64,000 nt of DNA. Origin: Planctomycetia bacterium. Lineage in GTDB: Bacteria > Planctomycetota > Planctomycetia > Pirellulales > JACPPG01. Positions within the stretch are counted from its first letter, which is position 1. Each line of letters begins with the position of its first letter. This document shows positions 18,501 through 29,686 of this stretch, piece by piece. Made by a program: the position numbers and the translations under genes. The stretch is from assembly GCA_016191115.1 (NCBI GenBank), contig JACPPG010000020.1, positions 1 to 64,000 on the forward strand, given 5' to 3'. The notes under the pieces were generated by a model that saw nothing but the letters and a program-made list of their open reading frames with translations, was not told the DNA's origin and made no database searches.

Positions 18501-18719
18501 TTGTTCGGTGAAACAATCCTGGCGCTCATCGATCGCGAGCTTGCCAAGGACGAGGCCTGCGCCACGCGCATCGAAAAGTTGCTTAGCGCTATCGGCGGCT
18601 TGAGGGCCACTGCGCTGCAATATTGCGACGCTGAAGAGAGATGGCGCATCGGGCTGGCGGTCCTGTTCGCCGAGCGCGAGCTGGCACGGCTGAAGCCAGC
18701 AGTCGACAGGGCGAACTGA
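15549..18719 (+). CDS. Membrane Ser/Thr protein kinase with C-terminal TPR region
   Basis: A 1056-residue protein. The PknB-type kinase domain spans about residues 78-380: glycine loop GEGGMGTVW, catalytic Lys112, HRDLKPSN with Asp205, DFG at 226-228 and the MSPEQ activation-loop end. One membrane span lies at about 403-425, then a Gln/Glu/Ala-rich coiled coil (about 430-495), then a long extracytoplasmic region with repeated helical pairs matching TPR repeats (about 520-1000). An N-terminal 70-residue segment resembles the leader common to planctomycete kinases of this kind. It follows the ECF sigma gene. Likely role: sensing at the membrane, possibly phosphorylating the sigma factor; target unproven. 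Confidence 0.92.
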   Translation: MSIEPESVQAVFLAAVACDDSAQRAVVLERQCGDNAELRHRVVALLAAHDDPGELPRPGLLEPNACERPPDYAPGQVIARRYRLLEEIGEGGMGTVWVAQQIEPLRRQVAIKLIKPGMDSRRVLSRFETELQALALMDHAGIARVFDGGLTEAGRPFFVMEYVQGLPITEFCDRARMTVPERLTLFIEVCQAVHHAHQKGIIHRDLKPSNILVADESDRAVAKVIDFGLAKAMHEPVAEDSLPAAQSLIMGTPRYMSPEQAELNNLDIDTRTDVYSLGVILYQLLTGATPLASERFQEASLPEMLRLIKEDEPSRPSVRLAASDSVSDVADRRSAVPAQLRRAVRGDLDWIVMKALAKERSRRYESANDLTRDIERFLDHEPIAARPPSATYRMRKFASRHRLALIAGLLVSTTLVAGTITSSILAIQATRAEKVAEAALAEEARQRGIAEEQRNQAAAAQAAEAEQRQVAQQQRNEAERRRAEAEANFRQARDATKDYFFSIIDSKHLNVPALQPLRRELLDSALAYYRKFIDQHGDDPALEAELAYAYFSCGELYEIVGSSDRALEPLQEATQRYERLLKRQPASERLSREAASAYIQKGAVQQSTGRAVGADTSFRRAIEISESLAARSAGKADAWVDVARASTRLGGLRTTAGWFAEAEAPLVRAIEIYEKLSRAEPTAASYRIDFADACYRFCALLLATGRLDEAKAAILRAFDLYEQLLQEDPTNPRNRGRVAGAFYRFGEVERVAGELQNARASYCRALDLFEDLVREDPSQSRFRRSIGGIHFHIGLLQSAGGQREEAARSWTTALDDFRAAAKLAYVPPTLVANIAETLAQLDRWNEAASTLATSIDAGDFAWKRRCQLAFLEWMAGDTTAYRATCRELVSHHGSESTPLESTAIALVCLIDADAVENSSRVLEIAGQAAAADSSDLDCQALVGAAQYRAGKTHDALQTLERLKPLDESAKFSSTSQACAARANRLFGETILALIDRELAKDEACATRIEKLLSAIGGLRATALQYCDAEERWRIGLAVLFAERELARLKPAVDRAN

Positions 18720-18738
18720 GCCAGGACAGGCGGATTGG

Positions 18739-19274
18739 ATCACGAAAACACGAGAAGGCGAAAACAGCAGACATGATGGGTGGAGGCCTAAATCGAAGCC
18801 TCATTACAACCACTTGGACGCCACTATGGGGCACGATTTCGAGGCTCTCTCCGGGCGCGTCATTGAAGCCGCCATCGCGGTCCACAAGGCGCTGGGGCCG
18901 GGTTACTTGGAGTCGGTATACGAGGGTGCGCTTCGCGTGGCGCTTGCACACCGCCAAATCCCCTTTCAGTTCCAGCAGGCCGTGACGATTCATTTCGAGG
19001 GTGAGGAAGTCGGTATGCATCGCCCCGACCTGATCATCGATAGAACGATCGTCGTGGAACTTAAGGCCATCAAGACGCTGGAAGACGTTCACTTCGCACA
19101 GCTAAGATCGTACCTGAAGGCTACCGGGCTGCACATCGGTTTACTGATGAACTTCAACGCACCGACGCTCGTCGTAAAACGCGTCGTCTTGTGACGATTC
19201 AAAGTGCACCCGTCCACGGATACGGTAATCGGCGTGCTGCGGTCGCCTCTTTCGGCCTTTCGTGTTTTCGTGAT
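18739..19274. repeat. Inverted repeat bracketing the GxxExxY gene
   Basis: ATCACGAAAACACGA at 18739-18753 and its perfect inverse at 19260-19274. Similarity extends outward and inward by several more bases. The repeat resembles the CACGAAG-type repeat seen at 15412-15440 in this window. The 506-bp interval contains just one gene, so the whole could be a mobile cassette. No flanking target duplication was found. Confidence 0.6.
18826..19194 (+). CDS. GxxExxY family protein
   Basis: A 122-residue protein. The defining motif is GYLESVY within HKALGPGYLESVYEGAL. Later RPDLIIDRTIVVELKAI has the spacing of a PD-(D/E)xK nuclease core (PD, then E-L-K), suggesting a restriction-nuclease-like fold; this is inference from motif pattern. 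Function is unknown. The ATG at 18826 is used; a TTG four codons earlier is possible and neither has a clear ribosome site. The gene lies alone inside an inverted repeat, 106 bp after the kinase gene, typical of its scattered, apparently mobile distribution in planctomycetes. Confidence 0.8.
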   Translation: MGHDFEALSGRVIEAAIAVHKALGPGYLESVYEGALRVALAHRQIPFQFQQAVTIHFEGEEVGMHRPDLIIDRTIVVELKAIKTLEDVHFAQLRSYLKATGLHIGLLMNFNAPTLVVKRVVL

Positions 19275-19306
19275 TCGATCTTCTTTGTCGCGCCTTCGGC
19301 GGTTCA

Positions 19307-21955
<2,649 letters not shown>

Positions 21956-21986
21956 TGGGAACTTCCCTTGATCGCCGACGTTGCAC

Positions 21987-22046
21987 CACTAGCCCGAAGC
22001 GCTAGCGAGGGGCGCGCGGGTCCCTCGCTGGCGCTTCGGGCTAGTG
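21987..22046. repeat. CTAGCCCGAAGCGC foldback repeat, copy 1
   Basis: Arms beginning CACTAGCCCGAAGCGC and ending GCGCTTCGGGCTAGTG, each with the core GCGAGGG or its inverse, form a near-perfect 25-bp stem around an 8-base loop between dnaK and clpB. A second copy with a longer loop is at 33199-33275. It could terminate or attenuate dnaK transcription, but the same unit occurs elsewhere in a different context. Confidence 0.75.
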
Positions 22047-22078
22047 CGGATGCGCCGGCCGCGGAATCGTGCGACGGG

Positions 22079-23986
22079 TTACTCCTTGACCTCGAACTCC
22101 GCGTCGATCGCTTCGTCCTCGCCCGACGGTTTGGCGCCACCGTCGGCGCCTGGGGCCCCGGCGGTCGCGCGGGCACCGGCGGCCGGCTCTTGCAGCACCT
22201 TGCCGACGGCCTGGAATGCCTGTTCCAGCTCGTTGATCGCGCTTCGGATGGCGTCGGTGTTGTGCCCCTTGGCGACGTCGCGCGTCTTGGTGATCGCGCC
22301 CTCGAGCGGCTTCTTGTCCGCTTCGCTCAGCTTCCCTTCGTGCTCTTTGATAAGCTTCTCGACCTGGAAGCACATCGACTCGGCCTGGTTGCGGGCCTCG
22401 GCCAGCTCGCGCTTCTTCTTGTCCTCGGCCGCGTGGGACTCGGCGTCCTTCTGCATCTGCTGGATTTCCTCCTTCGACAGGCCGCTCGACTTCTCGATCC
22501 GCACGGTCTGCTCCTTGCCCGTCCCCAAATCCTTGGCCGAGACGTTCAAGATGCCGTTGGCGTCGATGTCGAATTTGACCTCGACCTGCGGCACGCCGCG
22601 CGGGGCCGGCGGAATGCCCTCCAGGTTGAACTGCGACAGGAGGCGGTTGTCGTTCGCCATCTCGCGCTCGCCCTGGAAGACGCGCACCGTGACGGCCGTT
22701 TGATTGTCGTCGGCGGTGCTGAACACCTGCTTGCGCTCGGTCGGGATGGTCGTATTGCGCTCGACGAGCTTGGTCATGATGCCGCCCAGGGTCTCGATTC
22801 CCAGCGACAGCGGCGTCACGTCCAGCAAGAGCACGTCCTGCACCTCGCCCGCGAGCACGCCCCCTTGGATCGCCGCGCCGACGGCCACTACCTCGTCCGG
22901 GTTGACCCCCTTGTGCGGCTCCTTGCCGAAGATCTTCTGCACCAGCTCCTGCACTTTGGGAATGCGCGTCGAGCCGCCCACGAGCACGACCTCGTCGATG
23001 TCCTTGGGCTGCATCTTGGCGTCTTCCAGGGCCTTCATGACGGGCCCGCGGCAGCGCTCGATCAACGGATCGACGAGTTGCTCGAATTTCGCGCGCGTGA
23101 CGTTCATCTGCAAATGCTTAGGCCCGCTGGCGTCGGCGGTGATGAACGGCAGGTTGATGTCGGTCGATTGGCCCGCGCTGAGCTCCTTCTTGGCCTTCTC
23201 GCAGGCCTCTTGCAGGCGCTGCAGGGCCATTTTGTCGCTGCGCAGGTCGATCCCCTGCTCTTTCTTGAATTCGTCCGCCACGTGGTTCAACAAGATGAAG
23301 TCGAAGTCATCGCCGCCCAAGTGGGTGTCGCCGTTGGTGCTGATGACGCGGAAGACGCCCTCGGCGACTTCCAGGACCGAAACGTCGAACGTGCCGCCGC
23401 CAAGATCGAATACGACGATCTTTTCGGCCTCTTTTTTGTCGAGCCCGTAGGCCAGCGAGGCCGCCGTCGGCTCGTTGATGATGCGCGCGACTTCGAGGCC
23501 GGCGATCTGGCCGGCGTCCTTGGTGGCCTGCCGCTGGGCGTCGTTGAAGTAAGCCGGGACGGTGATCACGGCCTTGTTGATCTTGTGGCCCAGATAGGCC
23601 TCGGCCGATTCCTTGAGCTTCCGCAGAATCTTCGCCGAGATCTCCGGCGGCGTGTATTCTTTGTCGCCGATCTTGACCTTCACATAGTCTTGCGGGCCGC
23701 CGGTCACGGTGTAAGGGACGAGCTTCTCCTCGGCCGCCACCTCGCCATGACGCCGGCCCATGAAACGCTTGATCGAAGAAACGGTGCGCGTGGGGTTGGT
23801 GACGGCCTGGCGCCGGGCTGGCTCGCCGACCAGCACGTCCCCCTTGTCGGTGAATGCCACGACGCTGGGCGTCAGACGGTTGCCTTCCTGATTGGGAATC
23901 ACCTTGGGGTCACCCCCTTCCATGATCGCCACCACGGAATTGGTGGTGCCCAGGTCGATCCCGATGATCTTTTCACCTTGTGCCAT
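22079..23986 (-). CDS. dnaK: Chaperone DnaK (Hsp70)
   Basis: A 635-residue Hsp70 that binds unfolded segments in an ATP-driven cycle. Nucleotide-binding domain: [67 protein letters not shown]; substrate-binding domain: [20 protein letters not shown], then the helical lid and an Ala/Gly-rich end ([15 protein letters not shown]) with the conserved acidic [13 protein letters not shown] tail. AAGGAG precedes the ATG at 23986. It is transcribed toward clpB. The co-chaperones dnaJ and grpE are not adjacent but lie about 33 kb away with the groE genes, a split arrangement. Confidence 0.97.
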   Translation of the reverse strand: MAQGEKIIGIDLGTTNSVVAIMEGGDPKVIPNQEGNRLTPSVVAFTDKGDVLVGEPARRQAVTNPTRTVSSIKRFMGRRHGEVAAEEKLVPYTVTGGPQDYVKVKIGDKEYTPPEISAKILRKLKESAEAYLGHKINKAVITVPAYFNDAQRQATKDAGQIAGLEVARIINEPTAASLAYGLDKKEAEKIVVFDLGGGTFDVSVLEVAEGVFRVISTNGDTHLGGDDFDFILLNHVADEFKKEQGIDLRSDKMALQRLQEACEKAKKELSAGQSTDINLPFITADASGPKHLQMNVTRAKFEQLVDPLIERCRGPVMKALEDAKMQPKDIDEVVLVGGSTRIPKVQELVQKIFGKEPHKGVNPDEVVAVGAAIQGGVLAGEVQDVLLLDVTPLSLGIETLGGIMTKLVERNTTIPTERKQVFSTADDNQTAVTVRVFQGEREMANDNRLLSQFNLEGIPPAPRGVPQVEVKFDIDANGILNVSAKDLGTGKEQTVRIEKSSGLSKEEIQQMQKDAESHAAEDKKKRELAEARNQAESMCFQVEKLIKEHEGKLSEADKKPLEGAITKTRDVAKGHNTDAIRSAINELEQAFQAVGKVLQEPAAGARATAGAPGADGGAKPSGEDEAIDAEFEVKE

Positions 23987-24149
23987 GTGTTTCTCCTTAC
24001 AGTGTCTCGCAGGCGCAGTTCGCACGCGCGGGAGTGCGGTTGATTGTACGGCCGAAGAACTTGCCGGCTCTCGTGCTCGATGTGGTTAGTCCGGTGCAGA
24101 GCCAGCCGGACCGATCGTGGCGGTGAGCAAACTAACCCAAGTGTGGGAT

Positions 24150-24165
24150 GCAAAGGCCATGCCGG
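24150..24165 (-). promoter_or_regulatory. Weak sigma-54-like -24/-12 match upstream of dnaK
   Basis: On the minus strand the sequence reads CCGGCATGGCCTTTGC: GG and GC are exactly 10 bp apart and TTTGC matches the -12 element, but the -24 element is GGCAT rather than GGCAC. It lies about 165 bp before dnaK, nearly the same distance as the much better match before groEL2. The gap 23987-24291 holds no gene. Confidence 0.3.
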
Positions 24166-24291
24166 TGACCAGGAGGGGACCACAAATCACAATCCCTTGC
24201 AATTTAAGAGGTTTTGGAAATTCTCGGGCTATGGGTGCTGGCCGGACGTCCGTGTGTCTCTGCCAATCTGGCAGCGGCGGTGGGGAGCCGG

Positions 24292-25065
24292 TCAGATTAC
24301 GGGCGGATCGAGGTTGAGTCGAAGACGCCCCCGTGGCCATCGCCCATACCTCGCCCATACCGAGATAGCGATGCCCACGGCCAACAGGGCTACCGATGAC
24401 GGCTCCGGCAGTGGCTTGACCGATCCGACACCGGCGCCATAGATCGCCCGGATCCCAGCGATGTCGTCATCCGACAAATAGCCAGTCCCCAAGCCCTGCA
24501 TCCGCACAAACGTCGGATACATGATTGACGTGCTGGCGCCCGCATGGTCGAGCCCTAGCGAGTGACCCAGCTCGTGCTCGGCCGCGCCCAGGACGTCCGG
24601 GTAGGCCAGCGTGCCGATCAGGTTCCAGCGGTCGCTGTCGTCGAAGTGCACGTCACCGGCCAGGCCGCCCGTGGGCGAGTACGGATAGTAGGCGTGGGCC
24701 TTGTTGTTGCCGAAACTGTCGATGAAGTGATGGCCGATGCGGATTTGCGGGTAGGCTCCGAAGTTGTAGTACTCCGCGTCGGTCGCGGGGGGACCGGCGT
24801 CGGGCAGCTCGACAAAGTTCAGCGGAACCACCGAGGCCCACAGCCCGAGCGCCTCTTCGACGCTTGAGCGCAGTTGAGCCATCGGGACGGGCTGGTCGTT
24901 CTGGTCCAGCATCCCCCCGTCGAACAGGTTCGAGAAGCTGTAGGTCAGCGTAATCGCCGCGCCCGGGCTCGGCTGCGGCCATTTGTAGCCGGTCAGGACG
25001 AACGCGCGGGCGTTGTGCGCCGCGCAGGCGGCGCAGAAAGCGAGACAGAAAATCACTCTTTGCAT
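24292..25065 (-). CDS. Matrixin-like zinc metalloprotease with PEP-CTERM signal
   Basis: A 257-residue exported protein. Signal peptide at about 1-21 (VIFCLAFCAACAAHNARA). Zinc site HELGHSLGLDH at 164-174 (metzincin HExxHxxGxxH), followed by the Met-turn SIMYPTF, with a preceding calcium-binding-like region (GDVHFDDSDRWN), as in matrixins (MEROPS M10A). The C-terminus LPEPSSVALLAVGIAISVW then GRWPRGR is a PEP-CTERM sorting signal. Predicted to be an extracellular or surface peptidase; its substrate is unknown. It follows hemL by 23 bp on the same strand, so it may be co-transcribed with it, though the functional link is unclear. Confidence 0.88.
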   Translation of the reverse strand: MQRVIFCLAFCAACAAHNARAFVLTGYKWPQPSPGAAITLTYSFSNLFDGGMLDQNDQPVPMAQLRSSVEEALGLWASVVPLNFVELPDAGPPATDAEYYNFGAYPQIRIGHHFIDSFGNNKAHAYYPYSPTGGLAGDVHFDDSDRWNLIGTLAYPDVLGAAEHELGHSLGLDHAGASTSIMYPTFVRMQGLGTGYLSDDDIAGIRAIYGAGVGSVKPLPEPSSVALLAVGIAISVWARYGRWPRGRLRLNLDPPVI

Positions 25066-25088
25066 GGTGAACTCTCAGGTGCGTGGAA

Positions 25089-26420
25089 TCAGGAGCTTGC
25101 CACCATCGAGAAGACTTCGGCGGCGGCGGCGATCGTGCGATCGATATCCGCCTCGCTGTGCGCGGCCGAGAGGAACAAGGCCTCGTACTGGCTGCACGGC
25201 ATATAGACGCCACGCCCCACCAGCCCCCAGAACCACAGGGCGTATCGCTTGGTATCGCTGCGGCTGGCTGTGTCCCAATCCGTGACCGGCCGCGGCTGGA
25301 AAAAGAGCGTCATCATGCTCCCGGAGCGCGCGATCGTGTGCGGCACGCCGGCCGCGGTGGCCGCACCGGAGAGCCCACCGGCCAACCGCTCGCCCAACCG
25401 CTCGAGGTAGTCGTAAGGCGGATCATCGCGAAGCAATCGCAGGGTAGCGATGCCGGCCGCGGTGGCCAACGGATTGCCGCTGAGGGTCCCCGCCTGGAAC
25501 ACCGGCCCGGCGGGCAACATCCGGTCCATGATCTCGGCGCGGCCACCGTACGCCCCCACCGGAAGCCCGCCGCCGACGATCTTGCCCAACGTCGTCAAAT
25601 CGGGCATGACGCCGAAAAGCTCCTGCGCTCCCCCATAAGCGACGCGGAATCCGGTCATCACCTCGTCGAAGATCAAGAGCGCCCCCGACTCGCGCGTCAG
25701 CCGCCGCAATGCAGACAGGAACTCCGGCGCGGCCACGACGCAGCCCATGTTTCCCACGATCGGCTCGAGGATCACGCCAGCGATCCGTTGCCCGTGCGCT
25801 GAAAACGCGCGCTCCAAATCGTTCACGTCGTTGTAGCGCAGCGCCAGCGTGTCGCGCGTCGTGCCTTGCGTGACGCCGGGCGAATTGGGCACGCCGAGCG
25901 TAGCCGCCGAGCTGCCGGCGGCGACGAGCAGACTGTCCACGTGTCCGTGATAGTTGCCGGCAAACTTGACGATCAGGTCGCGTCCGGTGAACCCGCGAGC
26001 CAGCCGGATGGCGCTCATCGTGGCCTCGGTGCCGGAGTTCACCAGGCGGACCTTCTCGATCGAAGGGACCGCGTCGACGATCAATGCGGCCAATTCATTC
26101 TCAGCCACGGTCGGCGCGCCGAAGCTTGTGCCGCGCGCGATCGCCGCCTCTAGCGCCTCGACCACCATGGGATGCGAATGCCCCAGGATCATCGGGCCCC
26201 ACGACCCGACGTAGTCGATGTAGCGCTCGCCGTCGATGTCGTAAAGATACGGGCCCTCGCCCCGGTCGAAGAAAATCGGCTCGCCACCGACAGCGCCAAA
26301 AGCGCGGGCCGGGCTGTTCACCCCACCGGGGATCAGCCGCTTCGCCTGCGCGAACGCCGCGCGGCTCCGCTCGCGAGCCGCCATGTCCTCGTGCTGGGAT
26401 TGCGTGGAGATGGAATGCAT
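25089..26420 (-). CDS. hemL: Glutamate-1-semialdehyde 2,1-aminomutase HemL
   Basis: A 443-residue PLP enzyme converting glutamate-1-semialdehyde to 5-aminolevulinate, the first dedicated intermediate of tetrapyrrole synthesis by the C5 route. Signature parts: IPGGVNSPARAFG, YIDYVGSWGPMILGHSHP, NSGTEATMSAIRLAR, KFAGNYHGHVDS, FDEVMTGFRV with Asp252 and LGKIVGGGLPVGAYGG with the PLP Lys280. Length is that of the family (about 430). The frame is open upstream but the homology begins after the ATG at 26420; another ATG at 26384 is possible. It lies 86 bp after hemB, which performs the next pathway step, so the two are presumably an operon. Confidence 0.95.
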   Translation of the reverse strand: MHSISTQSQHEDMAARERSRAAFAQAKRLIPGGVNSPARAFGAVGGEPIFFDRGEGPYLYDIDGERYIDYVGSWGPMILGHSHPMVVEALEAAIARGTSFGAPTVAENELAALIVDAVPSIEKVRLVNSGTEATMSAIRLARGFTGRDLIVKFAGNYHGHVDSLLVAAGSSAATLGVPNSPGVTQGTTRDTLALRYNDVNDLERAFSAHGQRIAGVILEPIVGNMGCVVAAPEFLSALRRLTRESGALLIFDEVMTGFRVAYGGAQELFGVMPDLTTLGKIVGGGLPVGAYGGRAEIMDRMLPAGPVFQAGTLSGNPLATAAGIATLRLLRDDPPYDYLERLGERLAGGLSGAATAAGVPHTIARSGSMMTLFFQPRPVTDWDTASRSDTKRYALWFWGLVGRGVYMPCSQYEALFLSAAHSEADIDRTIAAAAEVFSMVASS

Positions 26421-26506
26421 CAGGGGATGCTGCGTACCGCCGACTTTGCCAGCGCCTTGCTCGCTTCCTGGGCCATCTAACCGAAAAGCTAGGGGATACA
26501 CGCCGT

Positions 26507-27520
26507 CTAGGCTAGCCAGGCGGCGACGTCCTTGGACCAGTACGTGAGGATAACATCCGCCCCGGCCCGATGCATCGCCGTCAGCGATTCCAGAACCACG
26601 CTCCGCTCGTCCAGCCAACCCCGAGTGGCGGCGGCCTTCACCATGCTGTATTCCCCCGACACGTTATAGGCCGCCAGCGGCACCCCCCCAAAGTGGTCGC
26701 GGACGCTCCGCAGGATGTCCAGATACGCCAGGGCCGGCTTGACCATGATCATGTCGGCCCCTTCGGCCAGGTCCAAAGCGACCTCCCGCAGGGCCTGCCC
26801 TGGGTCGCCGGCCGGGTCCATCTGGTAGCCGCGGCGGTCGCCGAAGGCCGGGGCGCTCTCGGCCGCCTCGCGGAAGGGCCCATAGAAGGCGCTCGCGTAC
26901 TTGGCGGCATAGCTCATCATCGGCAGGTGGGAAAAGCCTTTCTCGTCCAGCGCCCGACGGATGGCTCCCACCATGCCGTCCATCATCCCGCTGGGAGCCA
27001 CCACGTCGGCGCCTGCCTCGGCGTGGCTCACCGCCTGGCGGGCCAGCAGCCCGAGTGTCGCGTCGTTATCGACGTCGGCTCGCCCCGTCGCCTCGTTCAC
27101 CACGCCGCAATGACCGTGGTCGGTGTACTCGCAAAAACAGACATCGGTAACGACCAGCATGTCGGGCAGGCTCTGCTTCACGGCGCGCACCGCCTGCTGC
27201 ACGATGCCTGAATCACTGTACGCGTCGCGACCCTGGGGATCTTTCTCGGCGGGGATACCAAACAAGATCACACCGGTGATGCCGACTTCCGCGAGGCTCC
27301 TCGCTTCGCGTACCAATTCGTCGACCGAAAGCTGGAACTGCCCCGGCATGGCGGCGATTTCCTGGCGCACGCCCCGGCCCGGCCGCACGAAGAGAGGCTG
27401 GATGAGGCGTCGCGCGTCGAGTCGCGTCGTGCGAACGATTTCGCGTAAGCGCGGGTGCTGCCGCAGCCTTCGCAGGCGGACCGTCGGAAAACCGGCAGGT
27501 GTGCTGGGATTGTTATCCAT
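26507..27520 (-). CDS. hemB: Delta-aminolevulinic acid dehydratase (porphobilinogen synthase) HemB
   Basis: A 337-residue enzyme condensing two 5-aminolevulinates to porphobilinogen. The two Schiff-base lysines are Lys207 (MSYAAKYASAFYGPF) and Lys261 (MIMVKPALAYLDI). DVCFCEYTDHGHCG carries Cys128, Cys130 and Cys138, the zinc-binding triple of the zinc-dependent class. The ATG at 27520 has AAGG about 6 bp upstream, which overlaps the stop codon of the kinase gene (6 bp between genes), indicating tight coupling. It follows the kinase and precedes hemL, giving two consecutive haem-pathway steps in one unit. Confidence 0.96.
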   Translation of the reverse strand: MDNNPSTPAGFPTVRLRRLRQHPRLREIVRTTRLDARRLIQPLFVRPGRGVRQEIAAMPGQFQLSVDELVREARSLAEVGITGVILFGIPAEKDPQGRDAYSDSGIVQQAVRAVKQSLPDMLVVTDVCFCEYTDHGHCGVVNEATGRADVDNDATLGLLARQAVSHAEAGADVVAPSGMMDGMVGAIRRALDEKGFSHLPMMSYAAKYASAFYGPFREAAESAPAFGDRRGYQMDPAGDPGQALREVALDLAEGADMIMVKPALAYLDILRSVRDHFGGVPLAAYNVSGEYSMVKAAATRGWLDERSVVLESLTAMHRAGADVILTYWSKDVAAWLA

Positions 27521-27526
27521 CGAGCC

Positions 27527-29407
27527 TTAAGGACTGCGGGGTGGCTCGGCCGCGGTCCGCTCGGCCAGGGCGGCTTGCGCGCGCTCGACGATTGTGGCGG
27601 CCCACGACTTGTCGCCGTAGAGCTTGACGACGGCCTCGCGGATCGCTCGTGCAGCGGCGACGTCGGTCTTTTCCAACTGGTCGGCAGCGTCGAGCCGGGC
27701 ACCGAGCAGACGCGTGTCGGCGACGACATTCTCGCGAATCTGGCTCCGCAATCGCTCGAGTTGCAGGCGGGCCAGCTTGAGTGATTCCCGATCGGCAGCG
27801 GAAAGCTGCCCGTCCGTGGCGTACAAGTCGACCAGCGCCGTCAGCCGTTCGGCCGCCCGCTCGGGATTGAGCCGCGCGTAGTTGATCGCTTCGAGGTAGG
27901 CGCGTTCCAGCGGCGTGGCCGACTCGATGCCGGCCGTGGATTGAGCGCGCAATTCGGCCCGCCGGCCAGCCCAATAGATGTCGATGTCATCCTGATACTC
28001 CCTGACGACCTTGGCGCGCGGGTCGTCCGGATAGTTGGCCAGAAAGGCGGTGATATCGTCCTGCGCTTTCTGCAAGGAATTGATGTCTCCACCGCCGGCG
28101 GCGCGGGCGATGCGGCCATATAGAGCGTCGGCCGTGGCGGGCTGCAACAAGTACCACGTGCCCGCGGCCAGCATGAGGACCGCGGCGGCCAGAAGCACGG
28201 TTTGCCACACCACGCGGTGCGTCGACGTCTCAAAGTCCGGTTCGTGTCGCCGGTGCTCGTCCTCCGCAACCGCCACAAATCTGCCGGCGGGCTCCGCTGG
28301 CGGCGCGTGCGGCGGTAGCTTTTGTTCCTTATCACTCGTCGTGGCGGAGACCAGATCGGCCGTCGCCGGCAAACTACCGTCGTCCCTTGTCGCGGACGGT
28401 CTGTCGCCAGACGAGTTCAACGGCGCCAATTCGTATTCGGCCGGAGGCTTCGGCAAAACGTCCCCGGGCGGAGCAGGCTCGACCGGCTGCGCCGCGGCCG
28501 CCGTCATGGCGCCGCTCGACACGCTCACCTCGGGCGGAACATCGGACAATTGCGTCGGCGCTACCGGCAAGCCCCCGCCGCCGCGCATCGACAAGCCGTG
28601 CCGCATCGCCTCCAGCCGGCGCGACAGGACCATCGCCGTGGCGATCCGTCCCTCGGGGTCCTTAACCAGCAGGTCGGCGATGATTTGCTGTAGCTCCTGG
28701 GGAACGTCCGGCGCGTATCGACCGACGGGATCGGGCTCGGCAAAACGCTGTAACTGCAGCATCTCGACCAACGTGGCCGCCTGGAACGGCGGCCGGCCCG
28801 CCAACAACGTGTACAGCACGCCCCCCAGGCTGTACAGATCGCAGCGGGGAGTAATCGAGCGGCCGTCGGACTGCTCGGGCGCCATGTATTCGGCGGTGCC
28901 CAAGACGCCACCAACCGCTGTCAGGCCGGTGGACCCGAACAGCTTGGCGATGCCGAAATCCGAAAGCTTGATCTCGCCCTCGGGGGTCAAGAGCAGGTTC
29001 GCCGGCTTGATGTCGCGATGGATGACGCCGCGATCGTGTGCGTGCTTTAGCGCGCGGCAGGTTTGAATGGCGAAGTCGGTGACCTCGCGCCAATTGAACC
29101 GGCGACCGGCCGCCAGCTCATCCTCCAGGCTGCGGCCGTTCACCAGCTCCATGGCGTAGAACAGGTAGTCATCCTGCTCGCCGAAGCCGTACAGCCGCAC
29201 GATGTTCGGGTGGCGCAGCTTGCGAAGCGTTTCGATCTCGGCCTTGAAGCGCTCGCGGAAGCCTTCGTCGTGGGCCAAAGCGGCCGACAGGATCTTGACG
29301 GCGGCCGGCTCGCCCGTCTCGACGAAGACGCCTTCGTAGACGGTGCCCATGCCGCCCCGCCCGAGCTTGCGGCCGATCTTGTACGGTCCCAATTGTTCGA
29401 TTTGCAT
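27527..29407 (-). CDS. Membrane Ser/Thr protein kinase upstream of hemB
   Basis: A 626-residue kinase. Glycine loop GRGGMGTVYEG, Lys38, VIHRDIKPANLLL with Asp132, SDFGIAK with Asp150 and the APEQ activation-segment end cover residues about 9-275. A Pro/Ala-rich linker (about 290-395) is followed by one membrane span (about 403-425) and a helical outer region of about 200 residues, rich in Ala, Arg and Asp, without a recognised sensor domain. It starts the operon: hemB begins 6 bp after its stop. A regulatory link to haem synthesis is possible but not shown by sequence. No strong ribosome site is visible for the ATG. Confidence 0.92.
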   Translation of the reverse strand: MQIEQLGPYKIGRKLGRGGMGTVYEGVFVETGEPAAVKILSAALAHDEGFRERFKAEIETLRKLRHPNIVRLYGFGEQDDYLFYAMELVNGRSLEDELAAGRRFNWREVTDFAIQTCRALKHAHDRGVIHRDIKPANLLLTPEGEIKLSDFGIAKLFGSTGLTAVGGVLGTAEYMAPEQSDGRSITPRCDLYSLGGVLYTLLAGRPPFQAATLVEMLQLQRFAEPDPVGRYAPDVPQELQQIIADLLVKDPEGRIATAMVLSRRLEAMRHGLSMRGGGGLPVAPTQLSDVPPEVSVSSGAMTAAAAQPVEPAPPGDVLPKPPAEYELAPLNSSGDRPSATRDDGSLPATADLVSATTSDKEQKLPPHAPPAEPAGRFVAVAEDEHRRHEPDFETSTHRVVWQTVLLAAAVLMLAAGTWYLLQPATADALYGRIARAAGGGDINSLQKAQDDITAFLANYPDDPRAKVVREYQDDIDIYWAGRRAELRAQSTAGIESATPLERAYLEAINYARLNPERAAERLTALVDLYATDGQLSAADRESLKLARLQLERLRSQIRENVVADTRLLGARLDAADQLEKTDVAAARAIREAVVKLYGDKSWAATIVERAQAALAERTAAEPPRSP

Positions 29408-29561
29408 CGTTGGCAGCCCAGGGCCGTTTGGGAATCGCTCCCGACGGCGCGGACGCGTGGCCGCGAGAGCGCGCTGGCAAGGCGGCCTGAACTCTTTATC
29501 CTAGTCCGATATGCTGTGGGAAGCCAGCCGGGCGAGGGCGGCTAGTCACATTGCAAGGAGC

Positions 29562-29650
29562 TGTAGGAGGCGTCTCCCATCGCCGAATTTCGCGACCACG
29601 CCTAAAGTCGTCTGGCGGCGCCGGGTCGGCGACCGGAGTCGCCTCCTACA
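29562..29650. repeat. TGTAGGAGGCG foldback element
   Basis: Arms TGTAGGAGGCGTCTCCCATC (from 29562) and its near inverse ending GTCGCCTCCTACA (to 29650) enclose about 38 bp. It lies between the divergently transcribed kinase and MmgE/PrpD genes, 36 bp before the latter. Confidence 0.65.
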
Positions 29651-29686
29651 AAACCTAGAGAGGATTCGAGAGAAAAGGAACCACGA

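Noticed and set aside
23987..24291. CIRCE-type operator before dnaK
   Set aside because: No TTAGCACTC-N9-GAGTGCTAA inverted repeat could be found here or before groES, groEL1 or groEL2.
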